The notes: a model not told the origin generated them from the sequence alone. Shown: positions 43,245 through 55,476, numbered from the stretch's first letter. The stretch: DNA of 64,000 bases from Dugong dugon (GCA_030035585.1 CM057462.1:114571234-114635233), one strand, 5' to 3'. Numbers and translations are program-made.

Positions 43245-43345
43245 GAGAATGGCCAAGTCTTACACATGTTTGTACTGCCCACAGTACTTGAGCTCAGTGT
43301 CTTCAATTAAGTGGTTACTCAATAAAAGCTAATTGACTTAAAAAA
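43245..43345 (+). mobile_element. L2-like LINE end fragment
   Basis: 'cccacagtacttgagctcag' then 'ggttactcaataaaagctaa' resembles an L2 terminus, followed by an A-tract. Confidence 0.45.
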
Positions 43346-43697
43346 AAAAGAAGATGAAAAACAATAAGAAAAAACAAAAGCAATTACAATGCCAAATATA
43401 TCGTTACAAAGTAAATGAAATTAATACAATTCAAAGCAAACATACAAGGATTGAGGGAAATATATGGTGGGTTCAAAGAAACAGGAGTTGAGAGAGGTTA
43501 GGAAAGGAATTCAATAGAAAAATAACATAATTTTTAAAATAAAAGCTTTACAGATCACAACACAAAGGAAAACATACTGTACAAAACACATAAACAAGTA
43601 AACAGTTCAGGATTGAGAAAAAAAGGAGGGACATACATAAAAACATTCAGTTTAAAAGGCATTAGCAACAATTTGAAAAGAAAAGTATTCAAATACA
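43346..43697. other. A-rich unassigned sequence
   Basis: Nothing recognised. Confidence 0.4.
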
Positions 43698-44385
43698 TGT
43701 TGTTGTTGTTGTTGTTAGGTGTTGTCGAGTCTGTTCCAACTCATAGCCACCCTATGTACAACAGATCAAAACACTGCCTGGTCTCCTGCACCATCCTCAC
43801 AATCGTTGCAACATTTGGACCATGAAAACATGTCTAAAGTATGTAAGACATAGTCTCACCATCCTTGCTTCTAAGGAGCATTGTGGCTGTACTTCTTCCA
43901 AGACAGACTTGTTCGTTGTTTTGGTAGTCCTTGGTATATTCAATATTCTTTCCCAAAACCATAATTCAAATGCGTCAATTCTTCTGAGGTCTTCCTTATT
44001 TATTGTCCACCTTTTGCATGCACATGAGGTGATTGGAAACACTATGTATTGGGTCAGGCGCATCTTAGTCTTCAAGGTGACGTTTTTGTTTTTAAAAGAG
44101 GTCGTTTGAAGCAGATTTGCCCAATGTAATGCATCTTTTGATTTCTTGACTGCTGTTTCCATGGGCATGGATTGTGGATCCAGGTAAAATGAAATCCTTG
44201 ACAACTTCAATCTTTTCACTCTTTATCCTGATGTTGCTTATTGGTCCAGTTGTGAGGATTTTTGTTTTCTTTATGTTGAGGTGTAATCCATACTGAAGGC
44301 TGTGGTCTTTGATCTTCATCAGTAAGTGCTTCAAGTCCTCTTCACTTTCAGCAAGCAAGATTATGTCATCTACATAACACAGGTT
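43698..44385 (-). mobile_element. RTE (BovB-like) LINE, 5'-truncated, antisense
   Basis: On the plus strand it opens with the reversed tail (tgt)n and 'taggtgttgtcgagtctgtt'. On the minus strand it starts at 'cctgtgttatgtagatgaca', just before RT motif C (YVDDIILLAES), and continues SEEDLKHLLMKIKDHSLQYG with the YxDD box kept. Frames are interrupted near 44110. Inserted at, or joined to, an L1 3' end on its right. Confidence 0.9.
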
Positions 44386-45120
44386 TGCTTTATAGACGTG
44401 TCTAACTTGGGCTGAAAAGGTGGACTTCAGGAGTGGCTTCAGTTCTGAGTTAGTAAAATGTCTGGGGGCCATAATCTTGGGGGTTCCTCCAGTCTCTGTC
44501 AGACCAATAAGTCTAGTCTTTTTTTTTTGTGAATTTGAATTTTGTTCTACGTTTTTCTCCCGCTCTGTCTGGGACCCTCTATTGTGATCCCTATCAGAGC
44601 TGTTGGGTGTGGTACGTGGGCACTATCTTGTTCTTCTAGACGCAGGCTGGTGGAGGCTGTGGTTCATATGGTCAATTAGTCCTTTAGAGTAGTATTTTCC
44701 TTGTGTATTTGATTTTCTTCATTCTCCCTTTTTCCGTATAGGATGGGACCAATAGATGTATCCTACATTGCTGCTGGAAATCTTTTACAACCCCAGACAC
44801 TACTCACCGAAGTAAGCTATAGAACATTTTCTTTATCATCTATGTTATGCCAATTGACATAGATGTTCCCTGAGACCATGATCCCTAGCCCTCAGCCTGA
44901 GTAACTCAGTCCCCCAAGGTTTTCAGACATGTCTAGGAAGCTTCTATGACTTTGTCATCTTCTTTTTTTACATTGTAGCATTTGGGGGAAGATCCTTTAC
45001 TAGTTCTAGTCTGATTGTTTGAATAGGATGAGTTCTTCCTGGACCAATTTTTTGCAGAGGTTTGTGTGAGAGAAGACTTACGGCAGTCCTGTGGGTAGCA
45101 GGAATTCACTGTGGTACGCA
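44386..45120 (-). mobile_element. Afrotherian L1 3' region, antisense
   Basis: The minus-strand order repeats that of 51590-52110: 'gtcccagacagagcgggaga' (44575-44556), 'gacagagactggaggaaccc', 'ctggggttgtaaaagatttc'. It extends about 250 bp farther upstream than I can pair with the other copy. The far 3' end is missing where the RTE copy begins. Confidence 0.65.
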
Positions 45121-45909
45121 ACGAAGCCCAAGATACTACACTGGGTGTGTAACAGATTTATTTTAACCACTATTTCTCCAGAGCCAATAAAGGTTAACAG
45201 CTATAAACCAAAACCCAAACCAAACCCATTGCCACTGAGTTGATTCTGACTCGTGGAGACCTTGTGTGTCAGGAGGCTTCAAAATTCAGAGTTTCTGTCC
45301 TCCAGTCTTTTTCATGGTGTGTTGGTATGTTTGTGTGCTTCCTTGTAGAACTTGTGATGCCAAATAGCATCCAAAGGAGCGTCTTGAGATGTTCCATTCT
45401 TTGTGTTCCATTTCCTCTCTGTTGTAAACAGAGAAGATTTAAACAAAAGAGATTGTTGCTTTTGCTCTCTGGGATACACTGTCTTCTGGGATGACTATAT
45501 CCTGTCAGCTTTGTTTGAGATTTTCAAGTTTTCTCATTGGATGCTTTTCCACACCTATCTGCTTTTTGTTGTATTTGGTAGTTCTTCCACAAATACTGAA
45601 GTTTACAGTTACTGTGTCCTATAACTTTCAAAAGGTAAAAGAACTTGTATTTCTGTTTCTTCAGTTCTGTTCATTGTTTGTGAGTAATTTCTAAAAGCAA
45701 ATGAGAGCAGAACTATAAGTACTCTCTTTGGCTCCCTAATACTGGAAGCCTACAATAAATACAATGAATCTTAGCTGATACAAAGAATCAGCAACCAGGA
45801 TGATACTGAGACCCTGAGGTATTTGTAGCTTATGAATCTGCTATAAATACAGAGTGCTAAAGATAAGAAACATATACTTCAAGGAATAAACTCAGCCCTG
45901 GCCTTTCTT
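45121..45909. other. Mostly unassigned; short SINE tail at 45208-45270
   Basis: 45208-45270 reads 'aaacccattgccactgagtt' then 'gattctgactcgtggagacc', a reversed SINE or RTE tail without a head. The remaining sequence and its open frames (45240-45694) are not recognised. Confidence 0.5.
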
Positions 45910-46015
45910 TCTTTTTTTTTAATTCAGCTTTATTGATGGATAATTTACATACAAGAAAATTTACCAGACCTCTAGCTTTATCTTAACTTTTGCTCCCAAT
46001 TTTCATATGAATCTC
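45910..46015 (-). mobile_element. Old L1 fragment, antisense
   Basis: 'aattcagctttattgatgga' then 'taatttacatacaagaaaat' is a common antisense L1 3' motif. Confidence 0.55.
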
Positions 46016-46143
46016 TTTTTTCTCATAATCAGCACTTATACAAAGCCGGCAGCACTTATACTTTTGTTTTACTTCCTACCATGTGTTGTATCAGGAAGTT
46101 TTGGCCACAAGTAACAGAACACCTAAGTCAAAGTGGCTAAAAC

Positions 46144-46440
46144 CAGTAATTCTCAAACTTTAAGGGGCATCAAAAAGGGAGCCCTGGTGGCACAGTGGTT
46201 AAGTGTTCCGCTGGTAACCAAAAGGTCTGCAGTTTGAATCCACCAGCCACTCTTTGGAAACCCTTTGGGGCAGTTCTGTTCTGTCCTATAGGGTTACTAT
46301 GAGTCAGAGTCGACTCTGCAGCAACCTCCTGCGTTTCTGATTCAGGAGGTTTTGGGTGAGGTCTGAGATTTGCATTTCTGACAAGTTTCCAGGTGATGCT
46401 GATGCTGCTGATCTGGATACCACACTTTGAGAATCACTTG
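46144..46440 (+). mobile_element. MER5A (hAT-Charlie non-autonomous DNA transposon), split by a SINE
   Basis: Left end 'cagtaattctcaaactttaa' and right end 'cacactttgagaatcacttg' are near-inverted termini of MER5A. 'gtttctgattcaggaggttt' and 'gatgctgatgctgctgatct' in between are diagnostic. Flanking 8-mers match at 5 of 8, consistent with an old hAT insertion. Confidence 0.88.
46178..46327 (+). mobile_element. AfroSINE, short subtype, inside MER5A
   Basis: Head 'gagccctggtggcacagtgg' intact; B-box-like 'gtttgaatcc'; tail 'gagtcagagtcgactctgca'. It inserted well after the MER5A. Confidence 0.9.
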
Positions 46441-46840
46441 GTTGAACCATAGAAGATTTATTATCTTAAAGTGAAGGAAGGATGATCGGATACTCCAAGA
46501 GCTGGTTAATTATTTCAGCAATAATGTTACTGATGCAGGTGCTTTTCCAAACTTCATTCTTTCTTCTCAGAAATGTAAGATTATCTTCCCTCATGGAGCA
46601 AGCGGGTTGTCACAGGTTGTGACAGTATTATTCACAGTAAGGGAAAAAGAAAGCCTAATCCTCTGTTTCTTTAAGAGTTACCTTTCCGTGAAGGACTGTC
46701 ATTGGCGAAAATCAGGCCACATAACCCTTCCTAATCCAATTTACTAACAAGGAGGATGAAAATACCATTCACTATTAGTTTGAACTAATCAAGACTTGTC
46801 TCTTGGGGCTGACCCTAGTCTAGAGAGCTAAAAGAGGCCA

Positions 46841-47559
46841 GAGCTTGCGACTGAAAGTGGTACAGGTTAAATTGCTTAGTTGGAAAAGTGGCAGACCTAC
46901 AAATTTTGCATCTACACGTTTCCTAATCCCTTTTTACAGTTTAGGTCCAGTTTTTCTCAGTTTATTTTCATCAGCTCAGTAGTTAAAATGTGTTAAATGC
47001 CACATTAACACTTACTTGTTAATTAGCAAGAACAACAATGTCTCAACTGCTTCTTTGAAATTCACAAGTTCAATTCTTCCTTGTCTTTTAGAGGAATCAA
47101 CCTCTGCACAGTTTTGTTTTAATTGTACAAAATGACCTCTTCATTATTTGTCTGATCTTTTGTCTTTGCTTCCCTGTTTCTGGAACAAATATACGTATAT
47201 TTCCAATTCTGAAATAAACTTCCTCCAGCTGAAATTCTGAGCTGCCTTTTTTTCCCTTGATATTTCACTGCTCCATTTGTTTATGGTTAGTTCACAACGG
47301 CCCTATTCTCTCAAGGTAATTACAACTTGTGTTTTGTATATTAAAAGGACCAGAAAATGTTGTAATAGAATGCAGAATATGTTAAATAACTATGCTACCT
47401 GATATTATTTCATGAACATTTTATTTTAGTACAGAAAAAAATAAGTAAGTAGCTTGATAAAAAAAGAAATTAATGAAATAGGGAAAACTGACAGGGTCAA
47501 AAATGTATTTGAAAAGAAAAATGAGAGTTGTAGAAGTCTTGCAAAACTGATAAAAAATA
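46841..47559. other. Unassigned sequence
   Basis: Nothing recognised. Confidence 0.4.
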
Positions 47560-48118
47560 ACAAATAGTCACCCGTGTATCCATCAATCAGGTGAATACAT
47601 TTATATGCACTCTAGAAGTCCCTTTCATATGCCCTCCCAACCATTACCCCCTCTCCTTTTCAAAGTAAGTGTAGGTTAGTCTGCCTGGTTTTTAAACGTA
47701 ATATAAATGGAATCATATAGCACATACTCTTTTGCATTACCCTTCTTTTGTCCAACCTTATGTGTGAGAGTCACCCCAATTTCACTATTTGGTTGCACCA
47801 ATATACACTATCAGCAGTGTATGAGAGTTCCTGTAGCCTCATGTATTGACAACACTTATTATTTCCCATCTTTTTAATTTTACCAATCCTGATGGTATGT
47901 ATAGTGGTAATTTTGATCTTAATTTGCATGTCTCTCATGACTAATGAGGGAACGTTTTTCTTCTAAGTTCAATGTCTTTAATAGACAAAAGATTATTCAG
48001 ATTTCTGTTTTTTTTTCCTATCAGTTTTGCTAAGTTGTGTTTTTGTAGTTACTGACTTTTCAGCCAAATTTTCATATATAATGAGATGTTGTCATTTATA
48101 ATAGTTTATTGTCTTTTT

Positions 48119-48475
48119 AGGAGCCCTGGTGGTGCAGTGGTTAAAGTGTTGGGCTGCTAAACGAAAAGTCAACAGTTTGGAAGCACTAGCTGTTCAAAAA
48201 AAACCAAAACCTGTTGTCTTCAAGTCAATTCTGACTCATAGTGACCCTATAGGACAGAGTAGAAGGGCCCCAAGAGTTCCAAGGAGTGGCTGGTGGATTC
48301 AAACTGCCAACCTTTTGGTTAGCAGCCGAGCTCTTAACCACTGTGCCACCAGAGGGAGAAAAACCTCGTGATCTGCTCTCATAAAGGTTACAGCCTAGGA
48401 AACCTTACGGGGCTGTTTTATTGTGACCTATACGGTCTTTATGAGTCAGAATCAACTTCACTGCATATAACAACA
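48119..48475 (+). mobile_element. AfroSINE, long subtype, interrupted by an antisense SINE
   Basis: Head 'gagccctggtggtgcagtgg' to about 48195; remainder from 48353 ('agggagaaaaacctcgtgat') to 'aacttcactgcatataacaa'. Here the break is just after the tRNA-like head, not at the site seen in the copies at 1403, 4302 and 18768. Confidence 0.85.
48196..48352 (-). mobile_element. AfroSINE, short subtype, antisense, nested
   Basis: Begins with the reversed tail 'aaaaaaaaccaaaacctgtt' and ends with the reversed head 'ccactgtgccaccag'. Full length. Confidence 0.88.
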
Positions 48476-48769
48476 TTATCTTTTTAATGTCTATAGATCC
48501 TGTAGTGATACAAATTTTTCATTCCTGATATTTATTATACGTGTCTTATTTATTTATTTATTACTTTTTATCAGTTTTGTTAGAGTCTTACTACTTATTT
48601 GTCTTTTCCAAGAACATATTTTTGGCCTTATTTTCTCTATTGATTTTTTTTTTCTATTTTATTAATTTCTACCTCTACCTTTTCCTCTTTATTTTCTTCT
48701 ACTTTTTTTGGGTTTAATTAACTGTTCTTTTTCTAACTTTCTGAGATTATTACATATATAATTTGTTAT

Positions 48770-49177
48770 TGTTATGGATTGAATTGTATCCCCCAAAGTG
48801 TGTGTTGTAAATGCTAACCTCTATGCCTGTGATTATAATCTCATTTGGGAATAGATTGTCTTTGTTATGTTAATGAGACAGGATTAGTACAGAGTGTGTT
48901 TTGAGCCAATCTCTTTTGAGATATAAAAGAGACGAAACAAGAAAGCAGAGGTAGAGGAAGAGAGATGCCAAGCCACATGGAGATCTCCAGGAAATCAGGA
49001 AGCAGAAGCTGAAGAGACAGGGAGCTTCCTCCAGAACCGTCAAAGAGAGAAAGCCTTCTCCTAGAGTTGGTGCTCTGAAGTTGGATTTCTAGCCTCCAAA
49101 ACCGTGAGAAAATATACTTATGTTTGCTAAAGCCATCTGGTTGGGATATTTCTGATGTAGCAGCACTAGATAATAAG
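48770..49177 (+). mobile_element. Solo LTR, MaLR type
   Basis: Starts 'tgttatggattgaattgtat' and has 'ttttgagatataaaagagac' as a promoter-like segment; ends at 'gcactagataataag'. An old fossil with no internal region, lying in antisense L1. Confidence 0.75.
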
Positions 49178-49635
49178 GTAATTATCAACACTTTTTCCTC
49201 TTTCATTATGTATATTTGTTTAAATTAGTTTTCACTGTAATTTATATCAAAAAAAACTTCTAATTTCGTTAAGATTTCTTCTTTGAACCATTATCCTTTA
49301 TAAGTATAGTGCTTAATTACCAAATATTTGGGGATTTTCTAGTTATCCTTCTGTTATTAATTTCTGACTTAATGGCATTGTAGTTGGAAGACAAAATATG
49401 TATAATTTTGTCCCTTTGAAATTTACTGAACTTGCTTTATGTCCCTGCATATGGTCAGTCTTGAAATGTCTTCAGTTGTAGGGTACAATATTCTATATAT
49501 GCCAATTAGATCAAGTTTGTGAATCATGTTATGCAGAGTTCTATATCTGCACTGAGTTTTGTCTGCCTGGCTTATCAAGTATTGAGAGAGGTATATGAAG
49601 TCCCCTTCAATATTAAACCCTCCAAACATTATAAA

Positions 49636-49838
49636 AGGAGCCCTGTTGGCACAGTGGTTAAAGCGCTCGGCAGCTAACTGAAAGATCTGAGGTCTGAACC
49701 CACCAGCTGCTCCATGGGAGAAAGATGTGGCAGTCTGCTTCTGTAAAGATTTACAGCCTTGGAAACCCTGTAGGGCAGTTCTACTTTGTCCTGTAGGTTC
49801 ACTATGAGTCAGAATCAACTCGATGGCAATGGGTTTGT
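49636..49838 (+). mobile_element. AfroSINE, long subtype
   Basis: Head 'gagccctgttggcacagtgg', long middle 'gggagaaagatgtggcagtc', tail 'gtcagaatcaactcgatggc'. Complete. Confidence 0.9.
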
Positions 49839-50043
49839 TTGTTTCTGTTTTTTAATGATTATGCATTTTTAAACTTCTCCTCTCTTTTATGTCAAGTTTT
49901 GCCTTATATATTTTAAGGCCATACTTTTAAATGAATAAAAATTAAGAAATTTTGTATCTTTCTGGTAAATATAACATTTTGTTATTAATAACCTCCTACC
50001 ATTAATTTTCTATAAGAATTTGAATTCTCTGTGTCAAATAATT

Positions 50044-50200
50044 GGAAACCCTGGTGGCATAGTGGTTAAGAGCTACCGTTGCTAACCAAAAGCTTGGCAG
50101 ATGGAATCCACCAGGTGCTCCTTGGAAACCCTATGGGGCAATTCTACTTTGTCCTGTACGGTCACTATGAGTTGGAATAGTCTCCACGGCAATAGGTATA
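50044..50200 (+). mobile_element. AfroSINE, short subtype, with 10-bp TSD
   Basis: Bracketed by 'tcaaataatt' at 50034-50043 and 50201-50210. Head 'gaaaccctggtggcatagtg', tail 'gttggaatagtctccacggc'. Confidence 0.9.
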
Positions 50201-50210
50201 TCAAATAATT

Positions 50211-50830
50211 AGGCTATAAATAACTTTCAAAATACGTAATTTGGGGCCACTCCACAATTTTCCAGGATTCTACCCAGAGGGATTGTTGTATTCTCGGTGT
50301 CTAGATGACACTCATTTGTTTGCCAGCCTTTTTGATTGCAGCAGTACTTTAGGTCTTTATTTTATTAAAATCTCTCTACAATGAATATTTGCCTTGGAGA
50401 CCTTAAAGTTCCAATCATAACTTACCATCGTATAAGCATCATTATATACTACATCTACTACAGAAATTAGTGGACATGAATTTTATTACGCATTTTCATG
50501 GTGGTCATATTTCCTATAAACTGGTTTACAGGGTATTCTTTCTTATGTAATGCTTGCATGTAATTAAGAGATGATTTCCTTCTTTAGTTTGAAGTGCATT
50601 TTTTAAATTTCATAACATTCTTACATCTGGATATCTCACGATAGCTGCCCTTTAATATTTAGCAACAAATATACTTTCAGTAGTAAACATTAAATTCACA
50701 AAGAGAATATTGATATTTGGAAAGGTTGCGTATAACACAATACAATATGGAAATAGTTCCCTATATCAAGACATTCAGACAGACCTAGATAAGTTGAATA
50801 TTTTTCTTAAATTTTAGATACTTTACAAGT
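50211..50830. other. AT-rich unassigned sequence
   Basis: Nothing recognised. Confidence 0.4.
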
Positions 50831-51405
50831 TGTCTTAGTTAACTAGTGCTGCTGTAACAGAAATACCACAAGTGGATAGCTTTATCAAAGAAAAATTTAT
50901 TCTCTCACAGTCTGGGAGGTTAGAAGTCCAAATTCAGAGTGCCGGTTCTAAGAGAAGCCTTTCTCTATCTGTCGGTTCTGGAGGAAGGTCTTTGGCACCA
51001 ATCTTCCCTTGGTCTAGAAGCTTCTCTGTGCAGGAATCTCAGGTCCAAAAGATGCACTCTGCTGCTAGCACGGCTTTCTTGGTGGTATGAGGTTCCCTTG
51101 CCTCTCTGCTTGTTTCTGCTTCTTTCTTTTATCTCTTGTAAGAAAAAAGGTGATGCAGGCCATAGCCCAGGGAAACTCCCTTTACATTGGATCATGGATG
51201 TGACCTGAGTAAGGGTGTTACCTCCCACCCTAATCCTCTTTAAAGTAACCTAATCTTGCCTCATTAAGCACAGGCAGAGATTAGGATTTATAACACATAG
51301 GAAAATTACATCAATCACAAAATGGAAGACAACCACACAAAACCTGGAATCATAGCCTAACCATGTTGACATATATTTTTCGGGGATACAATTCAATCCA
51401 CAACA
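50831..51405 (-). mobile_element. Solo LTR, MaLR type, antisense
   Basis: Begins 'tgtcttagttaactagtgct' and ends 'caattcaatccacaaca'. Flanking 5-mers 'caagt' and 'caagc' match at 4 of 5. An old fossil with no internal region. Its middle differs from the other copies around 51140-51240, suggesting a variant subfamily. Confidence 0.75.
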
Positions 51406-51419
51406 CAAGCCAACTTATC

Positions 51420-52372
51420 AGCCCCCTTGATTTAGGTCTACTTGATAAAAAATGAGAATCGTACTGCTTTCTAATTGGCTGATAAGTCAATTCTAAGTAG
51501 GAATGATAACAAAATTAATAACGCAGCCATCAGTTTTCTTCTTTCTTGCTTGATGTCGTGTTTATCAAAAACTGAGAGCTGTACGACTTATACAAGGAAA
51601 GGTCATGGAAGCTCCATACACACATCCAAACTCCCTGAGGCACCAAACTGCTGGGCGGAGGGCTGTGGGGACCATGATCTCGGGGATCATCTAGCTCATT
51701 TGGCATAACACAGTTTATAAAGACAATATTCTACATTCTACCTTGGTGAGTAGCGTCTGGGGTCTTAAAAGCCTATAAACAGCCATCTAAGATACTCCAC
51801 TGGTCTCACCCCTTCAGGAGCAAAGGAGAATGAAGAAAACAAGATACAAGGGAAAGATTAGTCCAAAGGACTAATGGACCACATCTACTACAGCCTCCAC
51901 CAGACAGAGTCCAGTACAACTAGATGGTGCCCAGCTACCACCACTGACTGCTCTGACAGGGAACACAACAGAGGGTCCCAGACAGAGCTGGAGAAAAATG
52001 TAGAACAAAATTGTAATTTGAAAAAAAAGGCCAGACTAATTGGCCTCACAGAGACTGGAGAAACCCTGAGAGTATGGCCCCCGGACACTGTTTTAGCTCA
52101 GTAATGAAGTCATTCCTGAGGTTCACCGTTCAGCCAAAGATTAGACAAAAGAAAACGAGAACAAAATGATATGAATGGGGCACAATAGTCCAGGGACAAG
52201 GACTAGAAGGCAGAAGGGGACAGGAAAGCTGATAATAGGGAGAGCAAGGTTGAGAAGGGACAGTGTTGACAAGTCGTGGGGTTGTTAACCATTGTCATAG
52301 GGCAATACATGTTCTTGTTTAATGAGAAACTATTTGATCCATAAAGCTTCATCTAAAGTATCATTAAAAATA
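51420..52372 (+). mobile_element. Afrotherian L1 3' region, plus strand
   Basis: The best copy of this repeat in the window. It has 'caccaaactgctgggcggag', 'ctggggtcttaaaagcctat', 'agatggtgcccagctaccac', 'gtcccagacagagctggaga', 'gacaagtcgtggggttgtta' and 'cataaagcttcatctaaagt', then an A/T-rich end. 33841-34275 and 44386-45120 are other copies. I infer L1 3' UTR from the A-rich end and 5' truncation; no ORF2 is attached. Confidence 0.62.
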
Positions 52373-52479
52373 TATATATATATTCAGTGCTGTAAATTTT
52401 AACCTAAACAGGGAAATATCTAAGATGATCTGGCAGACTACTATAGGTTAAAAATTGTTTTTTTCTATTCTTCCCATAT

Positions 52480-52810
52480 CTCTTTTAATTGTATGTGGCC
52501 CATGTAATTGAGTTCTGGCCAAGGGAGTGTAGGTAGAAGTGATGGACCCCACTTATCAATTAAAATCTTCCAATTCTCCTCATCTCTTTTTTTCCTTCTT
52601 CTTTTGATGAATGGCAAGTGCACTGTGGATCCAAAGGGAGGCAAAGCTACGATATGGGAAGAGTTCAGCTCACTGAACGGTAATTCAAAAGGCTGTTCAC
52701 TCATCAGGAACAAGAATTTATGTTTATGTGAGTAAAAAGTAAACTTTTAGTGTACTAAGCCACTGAGATTTGGGGCTTATTTGTCATAGCAGCAAACTTC
52801 TATTTAATAG
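52480..52810. repeat. Old mammalian interspersed repeat, class uncertain
   Basis: 'gtggcccatgtaattgagtt', 'ctggccaagggagtgtaggt' and 'taagccactgagatttgggg' occur in an order I recall from a mammal-wide repeat, possibly an old LTR. I cannot name it. Confidence 0.4.
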
Positions 52811-53344
52811 GCACAGGTGGTCAAAGTACAGTTTGATTAGCTACCATGTAACATTCATTGTGAAAAAAAAGCTTCCTTTTTGTTATCTTATTATAAAGTA
52901 TAAAGCACTTTAGAGCTCTTTAAATTTTTCTGTGATTAAAATGCCATTCATATTCTACATGATGTTCACAAACAACTAGAGATTTCTCCAACTGCCTTTT
53001 ACTTTCCCAGTCTTAACCTTCTGTACTTCATGTCATGCTTGTTTGCATCTAGTTTGAACTAGTTTTCTACTTATTATTCCTTAAATATTTAAATAATTGC
53101 TCCCTCTATACATGTGCTCCGACTGTGTCCCTCTCCTGGTATGTCTTCTCCCATATGCTCATTTAAGCTCTCCATTATCTGTGAAACAAAGAATTCTTAG
53201 AATACTTATTTCCTGTACCATTATTTTGGCACTTACCAGTTATTAATGCTACTAGAAGAAAGGAATCTAGTTTGTTTTTTTTTAAATCAGGTACTCCTTA
53301 TTACTACTAAGTATTTTAAATGTATTTAAAAGCTATGTAAATTG
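52811..53344. other. Unassigned sequence
   Basis: Nothing recognised. Confidence 0.4.
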
Positions 53345-53480
53345 AATGCTCACCATGGGTTAGATGCCTCATAAACAAACTCTCATTTAATCACCAGAAT
53401 AACATTATGAAGTAGCTTTTTTTTACCTTATTTACAGAGAGCAAAACTAAGGAATTAAAGAGGCAAAGAAATTTGCAACC
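53345..53480 (-). mobile_element. MIR SINE remnant, antisense
   Basis: 'atgctcaccatgggttagat', 'ctcatttaatcaccagaata' and 'ttacagagagcaaaactaag' give reversed MIR order. Confidence 0.7.
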
Positions 53481-54961
53481 CAATAAGAAGTTAAAGATCG
53501 AGCTTTCTCCATTATACACTACGTGCTACTTGTCTCTCATAAACAGTTTCTTTTCTTTAACTAAACTTGAACTACATCTTCGTGCTCTGTAGTCAGAAAC
53601 TGTGGCCTTGCACTAAAGTTGCTCAATAAATGTTTGATAATCAGTATCTACATTTGGGTTCATTTCAGAGTAGGTCTGGATTTCAGGGAAATATATTTGG
53701 ATTTTTAACCCTGTTCTTGACTTCTGGGTTTACCTAAAGTCAACATCCACATTCAGATGCACAACACTAATTTTTTAGCCTGAAACCCTGGGATGCAACC
53801 AGGAATTTCCTCAAGTTGTATCCCAAGTTCCAGATCCGACACTGAACAATCCGGATTTCTTGGGGTTAACATTGTTAACATTCATTGAAGGTCAGAGCTC
53901 ATGTGGTCATCTGTAGGAATCCATCTCATTATTCCATTTTCTATGAAGTAATAAACACCCAGAATTTGTCTGGTTGATTATAGTCTTACCCTGATTTCCA
54001 ATCTTTTTCGGTAAAAAGAGAATTAGAAGATTTTCAAATGAAGATCAATATGAGGAGAGTCTAATTAGAGCTGCATTCAATTACAATCCTCCTTTACTTA
54101 TTTAATATTATTTGAAAGCTCATTTCATACATTTTGGTCACTGAAAAATGCTGGATTGTTTTAATTCTTAATACTGTCATTATGTTCATCATCAGTTTTT
54201 CATGTTTTTATGAATTTTACGTATATTTATAATTTTATGAAAATTTACATATTTTATAGCATTCCAGTTTTCAGCAGAAAAATGGGTTGTAGATAACATA
54301 GGATAATTGCTAATATATTTTCCATGCCTTTAACAGCCTTCTCTTCCCCGTGGACCATTATTAGTTTTCTCCTAAAACCCTTTCAATTAATCAGAAGAAA
54401 AGGGAAGATTTCCATTAATATCTGAGCATCTATTTTACCTTAGTTTGTTCTGAAGTGTATATGTGTCATGAATTCTGAGTCCCCGGAGATACAGAAAAAA
54501 AGTAATAGTAATCTGCATGTTTTCTTACATAGGTAAAACATGGCCACTTCATGATAGGATAGATTATAGTCGTTTTATTGGTACTTATTTGTGGTACATA
54601 ATATGGTACTTATTTTCCTGCAAATACGTTTATTCAGGCTTCTTTGGATAGAAAGATCTAAAGATCTTTCCCTTTGTGTTTGGCAGTCCTTGGGAACAGA
54701 ATTCTTAAAATGTAAAAATGTCAGATTCACTGACACACTTTTCAAAAGTATCTAAACAAAAATCATATCATTGGAAAATGTCATTTGAGTGCAAGGGAGT
54801 ACGCACGTTTCATGAGGTACGGCACTTCACAGTGTATGTATATTCAGACAGCAGAACCACAAATAAAAAGAAATAAATGTTAAAACCTGTAGATTTCAGA
54901 AGAAGGAAAACAAGTGATCTCTGGTGATTTAGCTCATGGGAAGACTATTTAAATTAAAATC
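53481..54961. other. 1.5 kb with little recognisable repeat
   Basis: A possible L2 end lies at about 53600-53645 ('gctcaataaatgtttgataa'). The rest is AT-rich and unassigned. Confidence 0.4.
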
Positions 54962-55476
54962 TGTCTTAGTTATCTAGTGCTGCTGTAACAGAAATACCAC
55001 AAGTGGATGGCTTTAACAAAGAGAAGCTTATTTTCTCACAGTGTAGGAAGCTAGAAGTCCAAATTCAGGGCATCAGCTCCAGGGGAAGGCTTTCTCTCTG
55101 TCAGCTCTGGGGAAAGGTCCTTGTCATCAGTCGTCCCCTGGTCTAGGTGCTTCTCAGAACAGGGACCATGGGTTCAAAGGATGAGCTCTGCTCCAGGTTC
55201 TGTTTTGGTGGTATGAGGTCCCTATGTCTCTCTGCCACTTCTCTCTTTTATATCTCAAAAGAGATTGACTCAAGACACAACCTAATCTTGCACATTGAGT
55301 CCTGCCTCATTAACATAACTACCTCTACTCCTGCTTCATTAACATCATAGAGGTAGGATTTACAACACATGGGAAATCACATCAGATGAGAAAATGATGG
55401 ACAATCACACAATGCTGGGATTCGTGGCCTAGCCCAGTTAACTCACATTTTTCGGAGACACGATTCAATCCATGAA
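54962..55476 (-). mobile_element. Solo LTR, MaLR type, antisense, with 5-bp TSD
   Basis: Begins 'tgtcttagttatctagtgct' and ends 'cgattcaatccatgaa'. Bracketed by 'aaatc' at 54957-54961 and 55477-55481. One of the best-kept LTRs of the family here, an old fossil with no internal region. Confidence 0.78.

Larger units (their letters stand above)
46090..46840. repeat. Old interspersed repeat (partner of 9890-10340), carrying MER5A
   Basis: The left part has 'ccacaagtaacagaacacct' and 'aagtggctaaaac'. The right part has 'gaagatttattatcttaaag', 'aaaatcaggccacataaccc' and 'gtttgaactaatcaagactt'. The MER5A at 46144-46440 splits it. The class is not settled. Confidence 0.42.
47560..50033 (-). mobile_element. 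Old L1 LINE, antisense, split by SINEs and an LTR
   Basis: Pieces at 47560-48118, 48476-48769, 49178-49635 and 49839-50033 keep L1 antisense order: 'aatataaatggaatcatata', 'ttgacaacacttattatttc', 'ttaatttgcatgtctctcat', then ORF2-like 'ttgctttatgtccctgcata'. The intervening elements are the SINEs at 48119 and 49636 and the LTR at 48770. Confidence 0.6.
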
